Positions 24,620 through 31,646 of a DNA stretch of 64,000 bases are shown piece after piece. The notes beneath the pieces were generated by a model. It worked only from the letters and a program-made list of their open reading frames with translations, did no database searches and had not been told where the DNA came from. How positions within the stretch are numbered: position 1 is the first letter of the stretch; the number at the start of each line of letters is the position of its first letter. This stretch comes from Bacteroidota bacterium. Its GTDB lineage: Bacteria; Bacteroidota; Bacteroidia; B-17B0; Aurantibacillaceae. Position numbers and translations under genes: made by a program. The stretch is from positions 1 to 64,000 of the forward strand of contig JAJONO010000051.1 of the NCBI GenBank assembly GCA_021323535.1. Direction: 5' to 3'.

Positions 24620-25951
24620 ATGAGTCACATTCCAAAAGAGCTGATTGAAAGTCTGAAACCTTTACCAGGCTTCAACGAGAATGCATTTGTTCATGCGCAT
24701 GAAGAAACAAACAGGATAACAAGCATCCGGCTCAATCCATTTAAAAAAGAAGAGCTGAATTTTGCGTTAAACAAGCCTGTACCATGGAGTTTGCAAGGAT
24801 TTTATCTTAATGAACGCCCTTCTTTTACTTACGATCCACTGTTTCACGCCGGATGTTATTATGTGCAGGAAGCAGGAAGTATGTTTATTGAACATGCTAT
24901 AAGATCAACTGTTGACCTTACTATCCCGTTAAAGGCTCTTGACCTGTGTGCTGCACCGGGCGGTAAAAGCACGCTCATTAACTCACTTATAAATGAAGAA
25001 AGTTTACTGGTTTCCAATGAAATCGTGAAACCAAGAGCCACGATATTAAGCAGGAACCTCGCTAAATGGGGCGCCCACAATACCGTTGTAACAAATAATG
25101 ATCCTTCAAAACTGGGCGGTTTGGCAGGATACTTTGATGTTATTGTAGTAGACGCGCCATGCAGTGGCAGTGGGTTATTCAGGAAACAGCCCGAAGCCAT
25201 TGACGAATGGAGTTTGGACCAGGTAAATATGTGCGGCACTCGTCAGAAAAAGATCCTCGCAGATATTTTACCTGCCTTAAAAGAAGATGGAGTTCTTATT
25301 TACAGTACCTGCTCCTATTCCATTGAAGAAAACGAAACTATTGTAGAATGGCTTATTGAAAAACAAGAAATGGAGTATATTCCATTGAATATCAATGACA
25401 AATGGGGCATTGTAGAGTCTGAAAAAGGCTACCGTTTTTATCCTCATCTGACTCAAAGCGAAGGCTTCTTTTGTGCAGTTTTAAGAAAAAGATCATCAGA
25501 AAACACTCAAAAGTCACCTAAAATCACTGATTTTAAGTTAAATAAAGGTGAATCAGATACTTTTTCAGCATATTTTGATGTAAAAGACAAGTTTTTCTTT
25601 AAAAATCAGGTGTTTTACCACTTCATGAATGAGGCCGCTTTCAGATTTGCCGAAGGCTTTAAAAAGGAGTTTTTCTTTAGAAAAGCCGGTGTTATGATTG
25701 GCGAAATAAAGGGAAAGGATCTTATTCCGGATCAGGAACTGGCTTGGAGCAATGAAATAAACGTAAAAACCGTACTCGAATTAAGTGATGAGGACTGCAT
25801 AAAGTTTTTAAAGAAGGAAGTGTTTTCAACTACTGTGCAGAACCCCGGATTTTCGCTGGTGACAAGTAAGGGAAGGGGTCTGGGATGGGTAAAAACGCTT
25901 CAAAACAGGATCAATAATTACCTTCCGAACGACCTTCGGATCCTAAACTGA
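24620..25951 (+). CDS. RsmB/RsmF-type rRNA cytosine-C5 methyltransferase (NOL1/NOP2/sun family)
   Basis: 443 residues. SAM-dependent enzyme methylating cytosine in rRNA. Visible motifs: DLCAAPGGKST (res 108-118) for SAM binding, VVDAPCSGSGLFRK with Cys181, and YSTCSYSIEENE with the catalytic Cys231. The C-terminal ~150 residues match the RsmF-like PUA/RNA-binding tail (KKEFFFRKAGVMIGEI). RsmF acts on 16S rRNA C1407 in Escherichia coli; which cytosine is used here is inferred only from the tail. The gene ends before a small hairpin terminator. Confidence 0.85.
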   Translation: MSHIPKELIESLKPLPGFNENAFVHAHEETNRITSIRLNPFKKEELNFALNKPVPWSLQGFYLNERPSFTYDPLFHAGCYYVQEAGSMFIEHAIRSTVDLTIPLKALDLCAAPGGKSTLINSLINEESLLVSNEIVKPRATILSRNLAKWGAHNTVVTNNDPSKLGGLAGYFDVIVVDAPCSGSGLFRKQPEAIDEWSLDQVNMCGTRQKKILADILPALKEDGVLIYSTCSYSIEENETIVEWLIEKQEMEYIPLNINDKWGIVESEKGYRFYPHLTQSEGFFCAVLRKRSSENTQKSPKITDFKLNKGESDTFSAYFDVKDKFFFKNQVFYHFMNEAAFRFAEGFKKEFFFRKAGVMIGEIKGKDLIPDQELAWSNEINVKTVLELSDEDCIKFLKKEVFSTTVQNPGFSLVTSKGRGLGWVKTLQNRINNYLPNDLRILN

Positions 25952-25972
25952 TTCAGAATCATGAATCTTTTT
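25949..25972 (+). terminator. Intrinsic terminator after the rRNA methyltransferase gene
   Basis: GATTCA (25950-25955) pairs with TGAATC (25962-25967) around six bases, followed by a five-T run. Confidence 0.55.
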
Positions 25973-26003
25973 GAGAAAAAATTGCAGAAAACTGTAATAA
26001 TTT

Positions 26004-26034
26004 TTTGCGTGTTTCGAAAGTTTAGTTACCTTTG
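26004..26034 (+). promoter_or_regulatory. Promoter of the tRNA cluster
   Basis: TTTG at 26004-26007, exactly 19 bases, then TACCTTTG at 26027-26034: a full match to the Bacteroidota consensus TTTG-N19-TAnnTTTG. It lies 43 bases before the first tRNA and probably drives the tRNA-Thr/Tyr/Gly unit. Confidence 0.75.
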
Positions 26035-26076
26035 CAATCCCTTTTAAAAAGGGGTTGTTCTTTGTAAATCAAAAAA

Positions 26077-26149
26077 GCCGAAGTAGCTCAGCTGGTAGAG
26101 CAGCTGATTTGTAATCAGCTGGTCGGGGGTTCGAGTCCCTTCTTCGGCT
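26077..26149 (+). tRNA. tRNA-Thr (anticodon TGT)
   Basis: 73 bases. Acceptor stem GCCGAAG/CTTCGGC, D-loop with AGCTCAGCTGGTAGAGC, anticodon loop TTTGTAA on a GCTGA/TCAGC stem, and the T-arm GGTTCGAGTCC. CCA is not encoded. First of four tRNAs preceding tuf, as in many Bacteroidota. Confidence 0.97.
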
Positions 26150-26198
26150 CTTTTTTGAAAGAAATTATTGAGATTTTGGTTTTTAATAATTTCTTTTT

Positions 26199-26280
26199 GG
26201 GGTAATACCAGAGTGGCCAAATGGGGCAGACTGTAAATCTGCTGACTTCGTCTTCGGTGGTTCGAATCCATCTTACCCCA
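26199..26280 (+). tRNA. tRNA-Tyr (anticodon GTA)
   Basis: 82 bases, class II with a long variable arm (CTGACTTCGTCTTCGG region). Acceptor GGGGTAA/TTACCCC, anticodon loop CTGTAAA on a CAGA/TCTG stem, T-arm GGTTCGAATCC. Confidence 0.97.
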
Positions 26281-26381
26281 CAGCGGCCGTCGTAGCTTTA
26301 GCGAAGACGTCCTGGTAGAATAGCTTTACATCATCTGAAAAGGTGGTAAACTATCCTTCGCTAAGGCCAAGGATAGTAACA
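26281..26381. repeat. tRNA spacer with GCTTTAGCGAAG words and a hairpin
   Basis: GTAGCTTTAGCGAAG occurs at about 26290-26305 and again as CATAGCTTTAGCGAAG in the next spacer (26466-26481). CTATCCTT (26351-26358) and AAGGATAG (26369-26376) form a hairpin whose loop is CGCTAAGGCC. These may be processing signals between tRNAs or dispersed repeats; the sequence does not decide. Confidence 0.4.
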
Positions 26382-26454
26382 GCGGAAGTAGCTCAATTGG
26401 TAGAGCTCCAGCCTTCCAAGCTGGAGGTTGCGGGTTCGAGACCCGTCTTCCGCT
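26382..26454 (+). tRNA. tRNA-Gly (anticodon TCC)
   Basis: 73 bases. Acceptor GCGGAAG/CTTCCGC, anticodon loop CTTCCAA on a CCAGC/GCTGG stem, T-arm GGGTTCGAGACCC. Confidence 0.97.
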
Positions 26455-26912
26455 CTCTGGTCAACATAGCTTTAGCGAAGTTGGCCTTCTGATCGCCAAA
26501 GTCTTGACAAAGGCGATCTGAAAAGAGAAAGATTAGTGCTGTTGAAGAGATACATAGCCCGGTAAAACGGGACAGGAAAACGAAAAGCTTGTGTATCACG
26601 GTTTTTCTGCTCCTGGGGGTCCCCAAAAATGAGGGACTTTTCGTGTGTGTAAAAGTAAGTTCTTTAAAAAATTGAGTTGATCTCTTGAATTTGGTGCTTT
26701 ATCACAAAAATTCAGAGCTTAAACATTTAGGTTCTAGTTTCGCATGGCTGAAGCGGAATTTTCGGGTGGTTTGTCAAGGCAGAACATCTCAAAATTCGCT
26801 TGCATGAGGCGCCAGGAATTTTTAAAACGTAGTTTACTGAACGGTAAATGAGGCTTTAAAAAAATCCGCAGCAACGAAATAAAAGTAGAATTTTCAGATG
26901 TTCTGAAAATAA
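26455..26912. other. 458-base spacer between tRNA-Gly and tRNA-Thr without a gene
   Basis: No credible coding frame. It contains a GCTTTAGCGAAG word (26466-26481), the small hairpin CCCGGTAAAACGGG around 26559-26572, and GTCCC/GGGAC arms (26619-26623, 26633-26637) followed by TTTTCGTG, nested inside ACGAAAAG ... CTTTTCGT arms (26580-26644). The last could be a terminator for the upstream tRNAs. Nothing recognisable in 26650-26912. Confidence 0.45.
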
Positions 26913-26984
<72 letters not shown>

Positions 26985-27089
26985 CAAAAAGCTGAGAGTT
27001 AAATCTCAGATAAAAAAGATTTAAAATATTCCTTTAGATCAGAATTTAGGAAACAAAAACATAAAATAACAAAAGAAAAATAAACAACT

Positions 27090-28215
27090 ATGGCAAAAGA
27101 AAAATTCGACCGTTCCAAACCACACGTAAACATTGGAACTATTGGTCACGTTGACCACGGACGACTTCTCTTCAATTGATAATGCTCCTGAAGAAAAAGA
27201 ACGTGGTATTACAATCAACACTTCACACGTTGAGTATTCAACTGAAAACCGTCACTACGCTCACGTTGACTGTCCAGGTCACGCTGACTACGTTAAGAAC
27301 ATGGTTACAGGTGCTGCTCAGATGGACGGTGCTATCCTCGTAGTAGCTGCTACAGATGGTCCAATGCCACAAACACGTGAGCATATCCTTCTTGCTCGTC
27401 AGGTAGGTGTTCCACGTATCGTTGTGTTCATGAACAAAGTTGACATGGTTGAAGATGCTGAGTTATTAGACTTAGTTGAAATGGAGATCCGTGAACTTTT
27501 ATCGTTCTATAAATTTGATGGTGATAACACACCTATCATCCGTGGTTCTGCTCTTGGTGGATTAAACAAAGACGCTAAGTGGGTAGAAAAAATCATGGAA
27601 TTAATGAAAGCTGTGGATGAGTTCATTCCACTTCCTCCACGTGATAAAGAAAAGCCTTTCCTTATGCCGGTAGAAGACGTGTTCACGATCACTGGTCGTG
27701 GTACAGTTGCTACAGGTCGTATCGAAACAGGTGTGATCAACACTGCTGATAACGTTGAAATTATCGGTATGGGTGCTGAGAAATTAAACTCAACTGTAAC
27801 AGGGGTAGAAATGTTCCGTAAGATCCTTGACTACGGTGAGGCTGGAGATAACGTAGGTTTATTATTACGTGGTGTTGAGAAAAAAGACATCCGTCGCGGT
27901 ATGGTTATTATTAAACCAGGTACCGTAAAACCACACGCTAAATTCAAAGCTGAGGTGTATATTCTTAAAAAAGAAGAAGGTGGACGTCACACTCCATTCC
28001 AAAATAAATACCGTCCACAGTTTTACTTCCGTACAACTGACGTAACTGGAGAAATCGAGTTAGAAGCTGGACGTGAAATGGTTCTACCTGGTGATAACGT
28101 AACCATCACTGTAAACTTAATCAATCCGATTGCGATGGATAAAGGTTTACGTTTCGCTATCCGCGAAGGTGGTCGTACAGTAGGTGCAGGCCAGGTAACT
28201 GAAATTTTAGACTAA
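27090..28215 (+). CDS. tuf: Elongation factor Tu gene, broken by an internal deletion and frameshift
   Basis: EF-Tu delivers aminoacyl-tRNA to the ribosome. The proper start is ATG 27090 ([24 protein letters not shown]), but after codon GGA at 27159-27161 the frame runs into a stop, while the rest (from [18 protein letters not shown]) continues in the next frame to 28215. Compared with the family, about 60 bases are missing, including the KTTLTAA of the P-loop GHVDHGKT, and the missing length is not a multiple of three. The remainder is intact: [17 protein letters not shown] (the NKxD motif), and the C-terminal GGRTVGAG. As written the product could not bind GTP. An error in the sequence or its assembly is the simplest explanation, because Bacteroidota usually have one tuf, at this locus. 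Confidence 0.92.
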
Positions 28216-28233
28216 GCCATAGTCATAAATATA

Positions 28234-28277
28234 GGCAAAATGGCACCTTTAAACAGGTCGCCATTTTGCCATTTTTA
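28234..28277 (+). terminator. Intrinsic terminator after tuf
   Basis: GGCAAAATGGC (28234-28244) pairs perfectly with GCCATTTTGCC (28260-28270), extended inward by ACCT/AGGT, and is followed by ATTTTTATC. It separates tuf from the tRNA-Trp-secE-nusG unit. Confidence 0.88.
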
Positions 28278-28302
28278 TCAAGGCTGAAATTGGATTATAA
28301 AT

Positions 28303-28373
28303 ACGGGCATAGTTCAATGGTAGAATAGCGGTCTCCAAAACCGTTGATGGGAGTTCGAATCTCTCTGCCCGTG
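28303..28373 (+). tRNA. tRNA-Trp (anticodon CCA)
   Basis: 71 bases. Acceptor ACGGGCA/TGCCCGT, anticodon CCA in loop CTCCAAA on a CGGT/ACCG stem, T-arm GAGTTCGAATCTC. Its place between tuf and secE is the conserved position in this phylum. Confidence 0.96.
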
Positions 28374-28451
28374 CTAACAAAGTTCTCAGTGATTAGTTTT
28401 TAGTGTTTAATACTAAAAACTAAGAACTAAGAACTTAAAACTGGAAAAGGA

Positions 28452-28646
28452 ATGAGCAAAATAGGAACTTATATTTCTGAAACCCGCAACGAACTTGTAA
28501 ATAAAGTGAGTTGGCCAACATGGGCCGAACTGCAAAGCAGTGCCCTTATAGTAATGGTTTCATCGGTGATTATTGCGTTGGTTGTATTCGGAATGGATAA
28601 AATTTTCGAAATACTGCTTCGTGAAGCTTATAATTTAATGAAGTAA
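28452..28646 (+). CDS. secE: Preprotein translocase subunit SecE
   Basis: 64 residues, the short form with one membrane helix. SecE is the essential clamp around SecY in the Sec translocon. Visible: amphipathic YISETRNELVNKVSWPTWAEL with the conserved KVSWPTW motif, then one helix (SSALIVMVSSVIIALVVFGM). It lies 11 bases before nusG, as usual. Confidence 0.93.
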   Translation: MSKIGTYISETRNELVNKVSWPTWAELQSSALIVMVSSVIIALVVFGMDKIFEILLREAYNLMK

Positions 28647-28657
28647 TTTTTAAAGAA

Positions 28658-29224
28658 ATGGCTGAAGTAACAAAAACCGATTCCGGGACTAAAAAATGGT
28701 ACGTGGTACGCGCCATCAGTGGTCAGGAGAAAAAGGTAAAACAATACATTGAAATGGAGATCACGCGCCTAAAGCTGAATGATCACGTATCACAGGTATT
28801 GATACCTACGGAAAAAATTATCCAGATCCGTAATGGGAAGAAAACAACAAAAGAACGTTCGTTTTATCCGGGTTACGTATTGATAGAGGCAACTTTGGTT
28901 GGTGAAATTCCTCACGTTATTAAAAACATTACCGGTGTTATCGGCTTTTTGGGAGAAACCAAAGGCGGAGAACCAGTACCAATGCGCTTGAGCGAGGTTA
29001 ATCGTATTCTTGGTAAAGTGGATGAACTTACTGAGAGCGAAGGAACAGTTGCTACAAATTATACTGTAGGCGAAAGCGTAAAAGTAATCAATGGCCCTTT
29101 CAATGGCTTCAATGGAATTATTGAAGAAGTAATGGAAGACAAAAAGAAAATTAAAGTTACCGTTAAGATCTTCGGGCGTAAAACACCTGTTGAATTAAAT
29201 TTCGGTGAAGTAGAAAAAGAATAA
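28658..29224 (+). CDS. nusG: Transcription termination/antitermination protein NusG
   Basis: 188 residues. NusG binds RNA polymerase, suppresses pausing and couples transcription to translation. The N-terminal NGN domain begins KKWYVVRAISGQEKKVKQYI and includes SFYPGYVLIEA; the C-terminal KOW domain has VGESVKVINGPFNGFNGII and VKIFGRKTPVELNF. Length is near the family norm. It is followed by a 173-base spacer that can form strong RNA structure ahead of rplK. Confidence 0.96.
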   Translation: MAEVTKTDSGTKKWYVVRAISGQEKKVKQYIEMEITRLKLNDHVSQVLIPTEKIIQIRNGKKTTKERSFYPGYVLIEATLVGEIPHVIKNITGVIGFLGETKGGEPVPMRLSEVNRILGKVDELTESEGTVATNYTVGESVKVINGPFNGFNGIIEEVMEDKKKIKVTVKIFGRKTPVELNFGEVEKE

Positions 29225-29234
29225 ACAAATTGAA

Positions 29235-29372
29235 GGTTCTTCCGGAAACATGAGCGCTTTGCTGCTTCCAACTCAAAGTAAATCCTCCGGAAAAAACCAA
29301 CAATAAACCAAGCGTGAAAGCGATGAGCTGCTGAAACGCGACAAACCATGAAGCAGATAAAATCGCTTCATG
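29235..29372 (+). promoter_or_regulatory. Structured leader of rplK-rplA, possible L1 autoregulation site
   Basis: Three potential stems lie in the spacer. GGTTCTTCCGGA (29235-29246) pairs with TCCGGAAAAAACC (29286-29298). GCGT (29312-29315) and ACGC (29336-29339) enclose AGC-GATGA-GCT. CATGAAGC (29347-29354) pairs perfectly with GCTTCATG (29365-29372). In other bacteria L1 represses this operon by binding the rplK leader; the position fits, but the binding motif is not proven here. Confidence 0.45.
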
Positions 29373-29397
29373 ATAAACAAATAAATAAAATAAAAAA

Positions 29398-29835
29398 ATG
29401 GCAAAAGAGTTAACAGCAATCGTAAAATTGCAAATTAAAGGTGGTGCTGCTAACCCCTCGCCTCCTATCGGTCCTGCATTAGGTGCCAAAGGTGTAAACA
29501 TCATGGAGTTCTGTAAGCAATTTAATGCCAGAACACAGGAGTCACCAGGTAAAATTTTACCTGTAATGATTAATGTTTACAACGATAAGTCGTTTGATTT
29601 CGTTATCAAACGTCCGCCTGTAGCAGTTCAGATCATGGAGCATGCTAAAATTAAAGGTGGTTCAGCAACCAGCAACCGTAAAAAGGTTGGTTCTTTAACC
29701 TGGGATCAGGTGAAAAAAATTGCAGAAGATAAAATTGTAGACATGAACTGTTTTACAATTGAATCGGCAATGAACATGGTTGTAGGTACTGCCCGTAGCA
29801 TGGGTGTTACAGTAACAGGCAATAAGCCTTATTAA
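29398..29835 (+). CDS. rplK: 50S ribosomal protein L11
   Basis: 145 residues. L11 forms the GTPase-associated centre with 23S rRNA and is the methylation target of PrmA, whose gene is also in this window at 51292. Visible: [20 protein letters not shown] with the conserved proline-rich switch, FCKQFNART, and the C-terminal RNA-binding part ([20 protein letters not shown]). Start ATG 29398. Confidence 0.97.
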   Translation: MAKELTAIVKLQIKGGAANPSPPIGPALGAKGVNIMEFCKQFNARTQESPGKILPVMINVYNDKSFDFVIKRPPVAVQIMEHAKIKGGSATSNRKKVGSLTWDQVKKIAEDKIVDMNCFTIESAMNMVVGTARSMGVTVTGNKPY

Positions 29836-29872
29836 TCAAGTACTAATTATTAATTAAAAACAAAGCTTACAA

Positions 29873-30565
29873 ATGGCAACGTTGACTAAAAAAAGAAAAG
29901 CTGCAACCGCTAAATTCGACGGTAGCAAAGCTTACTCCGTTACTGAAGCTTCGAAGATCGTGAAAGATATCACGACTGTAAAATTCGACGCATCAGTGGA
30001 TCTCGCGATCCGTTTAGGAGTTGATCCTCGTAAAGCTAATCAAATGGTACGTGGTACAGTAACCTTACCTCACGGTACAGGTAAAACCATGCGCGTTCTT
30101 GCAATCGTTACTCCTGATAAGGAAGCGGAAGCAAAAGCAGCAGGTGCTGACTTCGTTGGATTAGACGAGTATATCGAAAAAATCAAAGGTGGATGGACAG
30201 ATGTAGACGTAATCATCACTATGCCTTCAGTAATGGGGAAAGTTGGTGCTTTAGGTCGTGTCTTAGGTCCGCGTGGTTTAATGCCTAATCCAAAAACAGG
30301 AACTGTTACCATGGATATTGGTAAAGCCGTAACTGACTCAAAAGGTGGTAAAATTGATTTTAAAGTAGACAAAGCTGGAATTATCCATGCTGCTGTTGGA
30401 AAAGCGAGTTTCGATGCTTCTAAATTAGAAGAGAATGCGAACGAACTTTTAAACACTATCGTAAAATTAAAACCATCGTCTGCAAAAGGAACATACGTTA
30501 AGTCTGTTACCATGAGCAGCACAATGAGCCCTGGCATTATCATCGATACTAAATCATTCAACTAA
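29873..30565 (+). CDS. rplA: 50S ribosomal protein L1
   Basis: 230 residues. L1 forms the stalk that helps release deacylated tRNA and represses its own operon in other bacteria. Visible: [53 protein letters not shown] (with [10 protein letters not shown]). 37 bases after rplK, 13 before rplJ. Confidence 0.97.
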   Translation: MATLTKKRKAATAKFDGSKAYSVTEASKIVKDITTVKFDASVDLAIRLGVDPRKANQMVRGTVTLPHGTGKTMRVLAIVTPDKEAEAKAAGADFVGLDEYIEKIKGGWTDVDVIITMPSVMGKVGALGRVLGPRGLMPNPKTGTVTMDIGKAVTDSKGGKIDFKVDKAGIIHAAVGKASFDASKLEENANELLNTIVKLKPSSAKGTYVKSVTMSSTMSPGIIIDTKSFN

Positions 30566-30578
30566 TAAGTAAAAGAGC

Positions 30579-31085
30579 ATGAATAAAGCCGAAAAAACAG
30601 AAGTAATAGATCAGTTGGTTGAGAAATTAAACGCCAACACAAAGATCTATTTAGCAGATTGTTCTTCTTTAACAGTTGAAAAAGTAAATGCATTTCGTAA
30701 GGCCTGCTTCGAGAAAAAAGTATCTGTTACAGTAGTAAAAAATACTTTATTGAAAAAAGCCATTGAGCGCGCAACCGATAGCAGATTAGCTGAGCTGATT
30801 CCTGCTTTAAAAGGTGAAACCGCTTTAATGTTCACTGAAACTTCTAATGTACCTGCAAAGATCATCAGAGATTTCAGAAAGAAAGACAAAAAGCCTGCGT
30901 TAAAAGCAGCCTTCGTTGAAGAAATGATTTACATTGGTGACAACCAACTCGACGCTTTAGCTGGTCTGAAGTCGAAGAACGAGATGATCGCCGAAGTGAT
31001 TATGTTGTTACAGTCTCCTATCAACCGTGTAATCGGTGGATTAGAGAACAAAACAAAAGGCGAAGGCGACGACGCTGCAGCATAA
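30579..31085 (+). CDS. rplJ: 50S ribosomal protein L10
   Basis: 168 residues. L10 anchors L7/L12 dimers on the ribosomal stalk. Visible: YLADCSSLTVEKVNAFRKAC, VVKNTLLKKAIER and a C-terminal helix ending in an acidic tail (GEGDDAAA) that binds L7/L12. Confidence 0.96.
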   Translation: MNKAEKTEVIDQLVEKLNANTKIYLADCSSLTVEKVNAFRKACFEKKVSVTVVKNTLLKKAIERATDSRLAELIPALKGETALMFTETSNVPAKIIRDFRKKDKKPALKAAFVEEMIYIGDNQLDALAGLKSKNEMIAEVIMLLQSPINRVIGGLENKTKGEGDDAAA

Positions 31086-31151
31086 TTGAACTGTAAATTT
31101 TAAAGAACCAAGAATTAAACAAATTAAAAACAAGATTAAAACCATAATAAA

Positions 31152-31523
31152 ATGGCAGATGTAAAACAAATAGCTGAAACATTAGTAGGCTTAACAGTAA
31201 AAGAAGTACAAGACTTAGCTAAAATATTAAAAGACGAGTACGGAATCGAACCTGCTGCTGCAACTGTAGTTGCTGCAGGTGGTGGTGGTGGCGGAGAAGC
31301 TGCTGCTGCTAAAACAACTTTCGACGTAGTTCTTAAAGAAGCAGGTGCTGCTAAATTAGGAGTTGTGAAAGTGGTTAAAGATTTAACAGGACTTGGACTG
31401 AAAGAAGCTAAAGATTTAGTTGACGGCGCTCCAAAACCAGTTAAAGAAGGTATCGGTAAAGAAGAAGCTGAAGCAATTAAAAAAGCTTTAGAAGAAGCTG
31501 GTGCTAAAGCAGAAATTAAATAA
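31152..31523 (+). CDS. rplL: 50S ribosomal protein L7/L12
   Basis: 123 residues. Stalk protein that recruits translation factors. N-terminal dimerisation helix ([20 protein letters not shown]), a flexible Ala/Gly hinge, and the C-terminal factor-binding domain with [20 protein letters not shown] and GAPKPVKEG. Followed by a hairpin that probably reduces read-through into rpoB. Confidence 0.97.
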   Translation: MADVKQIAETLVGLTVKEVQDLAKILKDEYGIEPAAATVVAAGGGGGGEAAAAKTTFDVVLKEAGAAKLGVVKVVKDLTGLGLKEAKDLVDGAPKPVKEGIGKEEAEAIKKALEEAGAKAEIK

Positions 31524-31548
31524 TTTTGCTTATATTTTTCAGGAAAAA

Positions 31549-31584
31549 CCCTATAGCGCGTGCTATAGGGGCTTTCTTGTTTTT
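31549..31584 (+). terminator. Hairpin between rplL and rpoB (terminator or attenuator)
   Basis: CCCTATAGC (31549-31557) and GCTATAGGG (31562-31570) form a perfect 9-bp stem with a four-base loop, followed by GCTTTCTTGTTTTT. In many bacteria partial termination here sets the ratio of ribosomal protein to RNA polymerase subunits. Confidence 0.75.
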
Positions 31585-31646
31585 AGAGTAAAAAAATAAA
31601 GAACTACAGCGTGTCAAAATTGTATTAATTTAATCTATAAATAACC

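Noticed and set aside
26393..26626. Minus-strand reading frame over tRNA-Gly, with a GLEPATSSLEG-like peptide
   Set aside because: This is the well-known false peptide from the antisense of tRNA genes, found across unrelated bacteria.
26455..26912. Hidden rRNA or larger RNA gene in the tRNA spacer
   Set aside because: No 5S, 16S or 23S conserved words or tmRNA features are visible.
30070..30561. 163-residue minus-strand reading frame inside rplA
   Set aside because: It is antisense to a fully conserved ribosomal protein gene and has no recognisable domain; its openness follows from rplA codon bias.
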